Positions 48,146 to 54,605 of a DNA stretch of 54,605 nucleotides are shown in pieces. Made by a program: the position numbers and the translations under genes. The stretch is from IMG/VR virus record IMGVR_UViG_3300036770_004582, positions 1 through 54,605 of that record, one strand, 5' to 3'. The notes below the pieces were generated by a model, which had not been told where the DNA came from, ran no database searches, and saw nothing but the letters and a program-made list of their open reading frames with translations. This DNA is from a virus. Position 1 is the stretch's first letter, and each line of letters begins with the position of its first letter.

Positions 48146-48937
48146 ATGGCGACCACGATTTCTTCGATCACACGGCAGGGTGCCTTCGAGCCGTTTGGTC
48201 TTCAAGTAGCGCGAAATCAGATTCAAGGGCATGAAGGCATTATTGTTTTCGGCTACAACCCTGATGTAGATACATCGGAAGAGTCCGTTTGGCCCGACGG
48301 CGGCGAGGTTCCTCATCCTACGGTGGCGTCGGTGCTTAAGATCAGCTCCAGTAGCACAGATGACGACGGCGATCCCGTTGGCACAGGCGCACGAACCGTA
48401 TTTATTGAGGGCCTAGACGGCGACTACAACGTGGTCAGCGAGACGGTGATACTCAACGGGCAAAACGCCGTTAATACCGATAATTCGTACCTCTACGTCA
48501 ACCAGTTCTACGTCCTAACGGTAGGCTCGGGTGGCAAGAATGCAGGGATCATTTACGCCGGTACCGGTGATGTCACTACTGGCGTTCCCGCCGTGATTTA
48601 CGACCTTATTGCGGCAGGCTACAACAACCGCACAACGGGTCACTATTGCGTGCCCGCTGGGTACACGGGCTACATGGTTGAGGGCCTGTTTTCTGCTGGT
48701 CAGGCGAGCGGATCTACGGCTGTCACCGGGTTCTTAAAACAACATGGCCCCGACAACATTCTGCGTGTTGGAGCGGTATCAACGGTAAACAATAACGCCG
48801 CTGTGTTTATGTTCGACCCACCCTACGTGATCCCCGAGAAGAATTGTGTAGGTGCAAGCGCGATTGGGAGTGCCAACAACAACGCGGTGTCGTCTTACTT
48901 CAATATCATTCTGATCAAGAACGACGGGGAGGCATAA
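48146..48937 (+). CDS. Conserved marine-phage virion structural protein
   Basis: The ATG at 48146 is 6 bases after GGAGA; a TTG 12 bases upstream is rejected. The 263-residue, beta-rich protein begins SSITRQGAFEPFGLQVARNQ and contains VFGYNPDVDTSEESVWPDGG and GTGARTVFIEGLDGDYN. This is a family I recall in many pelagic phages as a virion protein of unknown place. Its stop overlaps the next start. Confidence 0.7.
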   Translation: MATTISSITRQGAFEPFGLQVARNQIQGHEGIIVFGYNPDVDTSEESVWPDGGEVPHPTVASVLKISSSSTDDDGDPVGTGARTVFIEGLDGDYNVVSETVILNGQNAVNTDNSYLYVNQFYVLTVGSGGKNAGIIYAGTGDVTTGVPAVIYDLIAAGYNNRTTGHYCVPAGYTGYMVEGLFSAGQASGSTAVTGFLKQHGPDNILRVGAVSTVNNNAAVFMFDPPYVIPEKNCVGASAIGSANNNAVSSYFNIILIKNDGEA

Positions 48938-49488
48938 TGCCGGCGAAGAGTCAGGCGCAATTCCGCTTGATGAAGGCGGTAGAACACTCACCGAAATTCG
49001 CTAAGAAGGTCGGGATCAAGCCGTCGGTAGGGAAAGAGTATACTACCGGTAATACAGGCAAAAAAGCTTATGCCAAACTCCCGGTGAAGGCAAAATCAGG
49101 GGGGCTGTACGAGAACATTAACGCGAAACGGGAACGGATTGAAGCGGGGTCGAAAGAAAAGATGCGGAAACCCGGCGCCCCCGGGGCACCTACGGACCTC
49201 GCGTTCAAGCAGTCAGTCAAGACCGCAAAGAAAATGGCCAAGGGCGGCACGTCTCTGGCTCTGGGCCGAGGCGAGAAGCTGCCGGTGTCGAAGGGGGCGG
49301 GGTTGACAGAGAAGGGTCGAGCAAAGTATAATCGTGAGACAGGCAGTAACCTTAAACCACCTCAACCCGAAGGCGGTCCGCGAAAAAGATCGTTCTGCGC
49401 AAGAATGAGTGGCATGCCCGGTCCGATGAAGGATGAGAAGGGACGTCCGACCCGCAAGGCGGCGTCACTCGCAAGATGGAAATGTTAA
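48937..49488 (+). CDS. Basic protein with DUF3008-like start and DUF6321-like end
   Basis: The ATG at 48937 overlaps the previous stop; upstream in-frame starts lie in the other gene. The 183-residue product starts MPAKSQAQFRLMKAVEHSPK (DUF3008-like 'MPAKSxAQxRLM'). It ends with SLALGRGEKLPVSKGAGLTE ... YNRETGSNLKPPQPEGGPRK ... FCARMSGMPGPMKDEKGRPT, a strongly conserved stretch of marine phages (DUF6321). Very basic; function unknown, but conservation suggests an essential virion or DNA-related role. Confidence 0.7.
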   Translation: MPAKSQAQFRLMKAVEHSPKFAKKVGIKPSVGKEYTTGNTGKKAYAKLPVKAKSGGLYENINAKRERIEAGSKEKMRKPGAPGAPTDLAFKQSVKTAKKMAKGGTSLALGRGEKLPVSKGAGLTEKGRAKYNRETGSNLKPPQPEGGPRKRSFCARMSGMPGPMKDEKGRPTRKAASLARWKC

Positions 49489-50562
49489 ATGGCCACATCG
49501 GGTACGGTAGGACAGACGGTAATAAATGTTCAGACGCTGATTGACCATGGCGCGCGTCGCTGTGGAAAGTTAGCCGAGGAACTAACCTCCGAACAATTAA
49601 TTTCGGCAAAGCAGAGCCTTTACTACGTCCTCTCGAACCTAATTAACAAGGGCATCCAGTACTGGGCGATTAGCAAGACCGTCATTGGCCTGTCCGCCGA
49701 TAAATACATCTACACGCTTCCCGTCGGGTCGGTCGACGCGCTGAACGTCCTTTATCGCACCCTCAACCGCCCGACCGGCACCTATTCCACTTCGGCTGGT
49801 GGTACGGTCGAGAACGCCTTCGATAACGACATCGACACGGCTTGCATCCAGACCTCGGCCAACGGTAACATCGGCGTGTTCTACGGCACCGGGAACCCCG
49901 TCTACGTGGGCTCCGTGGGTATCCTTCCTTATGTAGCCGGCGGCGGTAGCGCCTCCTGGACGTTGGCGTTACAGTATTCGACCGACAACAGCAACTGGAA
50001 CACGCTCTACGATATCGGCACCGTAACGGTTACCGACAACCAGTGGTTGTGGTACGACATCGACCCGGGGCAGGACGTGGTCGCGTACCGGTTGGTCGCT
50101 TCCGGGGGCACGACGTTGGCGCTACGGGAGCTGTATTTTGGAAATAACTCGCGCGAAATCCAAATGGCGCGGCTCAACCGGGACGACTACACGAACCTGC
50201 CCAATAAGAACTTCACGGCAAACCAGCCGTACCAGTTTTGGTTTAACCGCACGATCCCGCAGCCCGAGATCTACCTTTGGCCAGTACCGTCTGACCCTTT
50301 CGTCCAGATGACCGTCTGGTACTCGCGGCAGATTCAGGACGTGGGGGACCTTACCGATGAGTTGGAGATCCCGCAGCGCTGGTACTTGGCCGTCCAGAAC
50401 ATGCTTGCACACCAAATGTCTATGGAACTGCCGGCGGTAGCCGTGGACCGGATTCGGTACTTGGAGGAACAGGCCGGCAAGACGCTCTACGAGGTGGAGC
50501 AGGAGGAGCGCGACAAGTCCCCGATCTACTGGGCGCCTAACATTTCGGTGTACACCCGCTGA
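49489..50562 (+). CDS. Second adaptor-like connector with inserted discoidin-like domain
   Basis: The 357-residue protein has the adaptor plan split by an insertion. N-terminal helices (HGARRCGKLAEELTSEQLIS; KQSLYYVLSNLINKGIQYWA) and the strand ADKYIYTLPVGSVDALNVLY precede a beta domain at about 105-215. That domain (NAFDNDIDTACIQTSANGNI; ALQYSTDNSNWNTLYDIG; VVAYRLVASGGTTLALREL) reads like an F5/8-type C (discoidin) sugar-binding fold. The adaptor part then resumes (FWFNRTIPQPEIYLWPVPSD; IPQRWYLAVQNMLAHQMSME). It probably sits at the neck with an outward binding domain. Confidence 0.7.
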   Translation: MATSGTVGQTVINVQTLIDHGARRCGKLAEELTSEQLISAKQSLYYVLSNLINKGIQYWAISKTVIGLSADKYIYTLPVGSVDALNVLYRTLNRPTGTYSTSAGGTVENAFDNDIDTACIQTSANGNIGVFYGTGNPVYVGSVGILPYVAGGGSASWTLALQYSTDNSNWNTLYDIGTVTVTDNQWLWYDIDPGQDVVAYRLVASGGTTLALRELYFGNNSREIQMARLNRDDYTNLPNKNFTANQPYQFWFNRTIPQPEIYLWPVPSDPFVQMTVWYSRQIQDVGDLTDELEIPQRWYLAVQNMLAHQMSMELPAVAVDRIRYLEEQAGKTLYEVEQEERDKSPIYWAPNISVYTR

Positions 50563-50897
50563 TGCCTATTTTTCTCGATACTCGCGGCTACTCTTCCATC
50601 GCCATTGCCGTCTGCGACCGGTGCAAGATGAAGCGACCCTATTCGGTGATGCGCAACGACCCGAACTTCCCCGGCCTGCGCGTCTGCGACCAAGGGTGCG
50701 CAGACCAGAAAGACCCGTACCGGTTACCCGCCCGCAAGACCGAACGGATCGCGCTGCGGTTTCCGCGCCCGGACCTTTCTATCGCTGTCGATGACAATAA
50801 TCTTATCACCACCGGGTACGCGGGCTACGTGGTATCTACTCAACAGAATACCAGCAACCCGAGTAACAACGGGAACCTGGACGGTATCGAGGTTTAA
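50562..50897 (+). CDS. Zinc-ribbon-like conserved virion-region protein
   Basis: The 111-residue protein has CDRCKMKRPYSVMRNDPNFP, then CDQGCADQKDPYRLPARKTE, giving Cys pairs at about 18/21 and 44/48, likely a zinc site. The start overlaps the adaptor stop. Proteins with this pattern follow adaptor genes in many environmental phages in my memory. Function unknown; a tail or neck structural role is likely. Confidence 0.65.
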   Translation: MPIFLDTRGYSSIAIAVCDRCKMKRPYSVMRNDPNFPGLRVCDQGCADQKDPYRLPARKTERIALRFPRPDLSIAVDDNNLITTGYAGYVVSTQQNTSNPSNNGNLDGIEV

Positions 50898-52904
50898 ATG
50901 GCAAACGTAACGATTACCCAACTACCGCAAGCAGGCGCAATTACCGGTCAGGAACTGGTCCCTGTTGTTCAGAACGGGCAGACTGTTCAGACGACAACGG
51001 CGGCCATCTCGGCGTCGCCCTCGCAGACTCAGACTTTTATCACGGTCAATCAGGAAACGACGCTGCCGAACTCCCGCTCCCTCTCCGGTTCGACTGGTGT
51101 CGGGCTGGTAGATGGCGGCGCTCAAAGTAACATCGAAATCACGCTAAACGGCGTCTCAGGCAGTCTTGAGTCCTCTAATGTAGGGTTGATCGCCAAGACG
51201 GGTGGTAGCGTCACAGGCAGGCAAATAGTGGCCGGCACGGCGGGTGTGCAGATCACCAACGGCAACGGCGTAGCAGGCAACCCCTCCATTGAGCTTATTG
51301 GCACCGTCGGATCTCTTGCCGGGTTAAGCGGCGTTGGAATTCTCGGCTTAAACGGCACGAATCTGACTGGCCTCGCTATCTTAGGCACCGCAAGCCAGAT
51401 CAATGTGGCGAACGGCACCGGACCAAGCGATCCGACCATTTCGATCGCCGACAACCCCACGCTACCCGGCACGGGCGCGGTTCTCATGCCCGGTGGTACA
51501 ACGGCTGAGCGACCTGGAGGCACGGCAGGGCAGGTGCGCTTCAACTCCGATTCAGGCTTTATGGAGTATTACACCGGGTCAATGTGGGCAAACCTTTCTG
51601 CAGGTGCTTCAATTGCCAACAACATTGGCGGCGGACTTGCTAACGAGATCCTCGTTCAAAGCGGACCAAGCTCAACGTCCTTTATTGCCGCGCCAACAGT
51701 TGCCAATACCTTCCTCGAGTGGGATGGCGCAACCTTTACATGGTCAGCCAATCCTCTAGGAACCGTGACATCGGTGGACGTTTCAGGTGGAACGACAGGA
51801 TTGACCTATTCCGGTGGTCCTATCACGTCCTCTGGCACGATTACGATGGCAGGCACCTTGATCACCTCAAACGGTGGCACCGGGCTGACAACTTACACGG
51901 CAGGCGACATTACCTATTACGCCTCCGGAACCGCCCTATCGAAGCTCGGAATCGGCTCCTCGACCTTTATTTTGACGTCCTCAGGAACGGCCCCTCAGTG
52001 GACGGATCCGGCCTCGATCTCGGTCAACACCGCAACGAACGTCGCAGGCGGTACGGCAAATCAGATCGTCTTCAATACCGCCGCAGGCACGACGTCGTTT
52101 GTTGCGGCACCAACCGTGGCAAACACCTATTTGGAGTGGTCAGGAAGCGCCTTTCAATGGTCTGCAAACCCGCTCGGTACGGTGACCTCAGTCGATGTTT
52201 CGGGAGGCACTACAGGGCTTACAACGAGTGGTGGACCGATCACGTCTTCGGGGACGATCACGCTGGCTGGGACCCTCGCAGTTGCGAACGGCGGTACGGG
52301 ACAGACCTCTTATACAGATGGTGAGTTGCTCATTGGAAATACCACCGGCAACACCCTGGCGAAAGCCACGCTCACCGCAGGCACCGGGATCTCGGTCACT
52401 AACGGATCGGGGTCAATTACGATTGCTTCAACGGTAACTGGCACCGTAACTTCAGTTGACGTCTCTGGTGGGACCACGGGCCTCACGACCTCAGGCGGTC
52501 CAGTAACGTCCAGCGGAACAATTACGTTAGCCGGGACGTTAATTACATCCAACGGCGGTACGGGATTAACGACCTACACCGCCGGTGACTTGGTGTATTA
52601 CGCAACCGGCACGGCACTAAGCAAGCTAGGAATTGGCTCAAACACCTACATTCTGACCTCAAGTGGAACTGCTCCTCAGTGGTCGGACCCTACAAATGTG
52701 ACGGTAGGAAACGCCACGAATGCCGATAACGTTGCAGTGGCCGCTACATCAACGAATGCAACCTACTACCCGACATTTGTAGACGCAACGACTGGCGACA
52801 ATGCAATTGAGGTGGATACCGATTTAACTTACAACCCATCGACCAACACCCTGACGGTGCCCACTCTCGTGGCGACCACAGGCATTTCAGGAGGTACCTT
52901 CTAA
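50898..52904 (+). CDS. Long tail-fibre protein with beta repeats, 668 aa
   Basis: Gly/Thr/Ser-rich throughout. The N-terminus (NVTITQLPQAGAITGQELVP) is a common phage tail-fibre start ('ITxLPxAxxltGxElvPvvQnG'). From about residue 285 a module of roughly 80-140 residues recurs: GTVTSVDVSGGTTGLTTSGG, then GTLITSNGGTGLTTYTAGDL, ALSKLGIGSNTYILTSSGTA. There are three copies, starting at 51759, 52176 and 52440. The end (PTLVATTGISGGTF) is cut-like, as in fibres assembled from several chains. It is coupled to the next fibre gene by TAATG. Confidence 0.8.
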   Translation: MANVTITQLPQAGAITGQELVPVVQNGQTVQTTTAAISASPSQTQTFITVNQETTLPNSRSLSGSTGVGLVDGGAQSNIEITLNGVSGSLESSNVGLIAKTGGSVTGRQIVAGTAGVQITNGNGVAGNPSIELIGTVGSLAGLSGVGILGLNGTNLTGLAILGTASQINVANGTGPSDPTISIADNPTLPGTGAVLMPGGTTAERPGGTAGQVRFNSDSGFMEYYTGSMWANLSAGASIANNIGGGLANEILVQSGPSSTSFIAAPTVANTFLEWDGATFTWSANPLGTVTSVDVSGGTTGLTYSGGPITSSGTITMAGTLITSNGGTGLTTYTAGDITYYASGTALSKLGIGSSTFILTSSGTAPQWTDPASISVNTATNVAGGTANQIVFNTAAGTTSFVAAPTVANTYLEWSGSAFQWSANPLGTVTSVDVSGGTTGLTTSGGPITSSGTITLAGTLAVANGGTGQTSYTDGELLIGNTTGNTLAKATLTAGTGISVTNGSGSITIASTVTGTVTSVDVSGGTTGLTTSGGPVTSSGTITLAGTLITSNGGTGLTTYTAGDLVYYATGTALSKLGIGSNTYILTSSGTAPQWSDPTNVTVGNATNADNVAVAATSTNATYYPTFVDATTGDNAIEVDTDLTYNPSTNTLTVPTLVATTGISGGTF

Positions 52905-53190
52905 TGGCTCAGGCAGGCTTTACCCCAATCATTACTTACCACTCCACCACGGGGTCGGCGGTACCAAGTAACGCAAACCTGTCGCCGGGAGAGTTGGCGT
53001 TGAACATCGCCGACATGAAGCTCTATTGTGAAAATAGTTCAGGCGTCGTGACATTGCTTGCAGATGCGGCGGCACAAGGAACTGTAACTTCCGTAGACGT
53101 TTCGGGCGGCACGACGGGTTTAACGACCTCAGGTGGCCCGGTTACAGGATCGGGAACAATTACTCTTGCTGGAACGCTCGCAGTCGCTAA
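51759..53190 (+). repeat. Four protein-level repeats in two fibre genes, synonymously diverged
   Basis: The segment encoding GTVTSVDVSGGTTGLT and about 16 further residues occurs at 51759, 52176, 52440 and 53078. The protein copies are almost identical, while the DNA differs at nearly every third codon position. Confidence 0.85.
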
Positions 53191-53665
53191 CGGCGGCACT
53201 GGCATCACATCGTTTGGCACGGGCGTGGCGACATGGTTGGGTACCCCATCGTCTTCTAATCTTGCGGCAGCGGTAACGGATGAGACCGGATCAGGTGCGC
53301 TTGTTTTTGGTACGACACCAACGCTGACCGGGTACCGTGAGGCTTACTCGGCAGTCACATCGTCATCGAATACTGCGACATTAGACTTTAGTGCGGCAAC
53401 TGTATTTCAGCTAACCCTTTCTGAGGACGTATCAACCTTTACTTGGAGTAACGCACCCTCGTCTGGAACGGCGTTTGGATTCACGTTACGGGTTATTCAG
53501 GACTCAACCGCTCGAACGATCACATGGCCTGCGGCGGTGGATTGGCCCGGTGCAAGCGCACCAATACTCTCAACAGGAAGCGGTGATGTGGATGTATTCA
53601 CCTTCTTCACGACGGATGGTGGGACCACCTACTACGGCTTTACTGCCGGACAGGACCTAAGCTAA
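52904..53665 (+). CDS. Second tail-fibre protein, 253 aa
   Basis: The N-terminus ITYHSTTGSAVPSNANLSPG, then ELALNIADMKLYCENSSG, is the 'GELAiNtaDgkLy' motif typical of phage fibre starts. It carries one copy of the VTSVDVSGGTTGLT module and a C-terminal beta domain (TLDFSAATVFQLTLSEDVST; GTTYYGFTAGQDLS) common at the ends of marine fibre proteins. It overlaps both neighbours by one base. Confidence 0.8.
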   Translation: MAQAGFTPIITYHSTTGSAVPSNANLSPGELALNIADMKLYCENSSGVVTLLADAAAQGTVTSVDVSGGTTGLTTSGGPVTGSGTITLAGTLAVANGGTGITSFGTGVATWLGTPSSSNLAAAVTDETGSGALVFGTTPTLTGYREAYSAVTSSSNTATLDFSAATVFQLTLSEDVSTFTWSNAPSSGTAFGFTLRVIQDSTARTITWPAAVDWPGASAPILSTGSGDVDVFTFFTTDGGTTYYGFTAGQDLS

Positions 53666-54605
53666 TGAGCATCGCACGCCTAATGCAGATGGCTGCCGCA
53701 GGACAGGCAGGCGACTACCAAATCTCACGCTCTCTGCGGTTTAACTCTGCTGACTCTGCGTATCTGAGTAGGACTTTTGGTAGTGGAGACAGGCAAAAAT
53801 TTACATGGTCTGGATGGGTAAAGTTAGGCAAGGTTCCTTTTTCTGCCTTGGGATATATTTTTAGTTCAAGACAAGCAGCGTCAGATAATTTTGGAATAGG
53901 TTTTACAACTGCATCTGCAATTCAAATTGATGGGGCAGTAAGTAGCAGTGGTTTTCAATTAACAACTACGCCACTATATCGTGACCCATCTGCTTGGTAT
54001 CACATTGTTTTGGCTGTTGATACAACTCAAGCAACAGCATCAAATAGATTCAAATTGTATGTAAATGGATCACAGATCACTACATTTTCTTCATCAACAT
54101 ACCCAGGACAAAATGACAACTTAGCGGTAAATCTAAGCACAGCCGTTCACAATATAGGGGCATATAATGCTTCGGGTAATTATTTTGACGGCTATCAAAC
54201 AGAGTGTTACTTCATAGACGGTCAAGCACTAACCCCATCATCTTTCGGTGAGATAAACGCAGACACAGGTGTATGGTCGCCTATCCGCTACGCTGGCACA
54301 TACGGCACTAACGGGTTTTATCTGAACTTCTCTGACAATACCTCGACCACCACGCTTGGCTATGATGCGGCTGGTTCTAACGACTGGACGCTGAACAACT
54401 TCTCTGTAACTGCGGGTGCTGGTAACGATTCTCTTGTGGACTCACCTACAAGGTATGGAACAGACACAGGTGCGGGTGGAGAGGTTAGGGGGAATTACTG
54501 TACGCTGAATCCTTTGGACGCAGGAACCAATTTAACATTTTCACAAGGAAACTTGCAGACTAGCAGTTCAACTAACCCAAATAACAATTGCCGAGGAACA
54601 CTTGG
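53665..54605 (+). CDS. LamG/concanavalin-like tail adhesin, 3' end cut by window
   Basis: The ATG overlaps the previous stop and the frame stays open to the last base, giving 313 residues so far. After a short helix (SIARLMQMAAAGQAGDYQIS) comes a LamG-like beta-sandwich (RFNSADSAYLSRTFGSGDRQ; FTWSGWVKLG; AWYHIVLAVDTTQATASNRF; KLYVNGSQITTFSSS; FDGYQTECYFIDGQALTPSS), then FGEINADTGVWSPIRYAG and a second beta part. This is a carbohydrate-binding host-recognition module. The DNA is clearly more AT-rich than the fibre genes before it, suggesting recent exchange. Confidence 0.8.
   Translation, partial: MSIARLMQMAAAGQAGDYQISRSLRFNSADSAYLSRTFGSGDRQKFTWSGWVKLGKVPFSALGYIFSSRQAASDNFGIGFTTASAIQIDGAVSSSGFQLTTTPLYRDPSAWYHIVLAVDTTQATASNRFKLYVNGSQITTFSSSTYPGQNDNLAVNLSTAVHNIGAYNASGNYFDGYQTECYFIDGQALTPSSFGEINADTGVWSPIRYAGTYGTNGFYLNFSDNTSTTTLGYDAAGSNDWTLNNFSVTAGAGNDSLVDSPTRYGTDTGAGGEVRGNYCTLNPLDAGTNLTFSQGNLQTSSSTNPNNNCRGTL

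Noticed and set aside
1-54605. Closed circular genome joined at the window ends
   Set aside because: Gene order would fit (tail fibres at the end, fibre-associated and lysis genes at the start), but no overlap between the ends was seen and the last open frame would stop after about ten codons if joined, so closure cannot be claimed.

Overview
The window is a stretch of a tailed double-stranded DNA phage genome, and may be most of one. The genes are dense, short and overlapping, all on the + strand. They include terminase, portal, scaffold, capsid, connector, tail-fibre, holin and endolysin genes plus a replication module. The portal, nozzle and adaptor proteins look most like those of short-tailed (podovirus, SU10/phiEco32-like) phages from marine and other environmental samples. 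Promoters are of the bacterial sigma-70 type and most starts have AGGAG-like ribosome binding sites, so the host is a bacterium, probably a proteobacterium; nothing here fixes the genus. No integrase or repressor was seen, so a lytic lifestyle is the simplest reading. Both ends of the window cut through open genes.

Layout. 1-16451: lysis genes (holin-like, M15 peptidase endolysin), a first connector adaptor, a beta-rich fibre-like protein, a nozzle protein, and four large proteins likely carried inside the virion or ejected. 16452-16978: a non-coding junction. 16979-36465: the early arm, with an archaeo-eukaryotic primase, SNF2-type helicase, UvrD-type helicase, SSB-like protein, family A DNA polymerase, the PurZ-MazZ-DatZ set, a histone-deacetylase-like enzyme, DUF932 and DUF6378-like proteins, many small unknown proteins and a PD-(D/E)XK nuclease. 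36466-37044: a second non-coding junction. 37045-54605: terminase, portal, co-chaperonin, scaffold, capsid, virion proteins, a second adaptor and tail fibres.

The main finding is that 23389-27886 encodes a pathway for replacing adenine by 2-aminoadenine (Z) in the phage DNA. MazZ should make dGMP from dGTP. PurZ, with Ser14 at the position of the PurA catalytic Asp, should add aspartate to dGMP. Host PurB and kinases would complete dZTP. DatZ should destroy dATP, and the neighbouring family A polymerase would copy the Z-DNA. These genes overlap end to end behind one promoter, together with several small zinc-ribbon and winged-helix proteins.

The second finding is structural. The two non-coding junctions are inverted copies of one another (about 335 bp, 16542-16875 and 36542-36878). 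They contain 12 and 9 exact GTTCCA/TGGAAC hexamers arranged as hairpins, and they bracket the whole 20-kb early arm. They may be paired replication origins, sites of arm inversion, or regulatory boundaries between the early and late transcription units. The early arm also carries a reiterated promoter-leader cassette (TTGACA, 17-18 bp, extended -10, then a leader ending ATAGAGGACA before the start codon) in at least eight places, a folded RNA element at 33202-33293, and a terminase promoter placed so that the mRNA would be leaderless.
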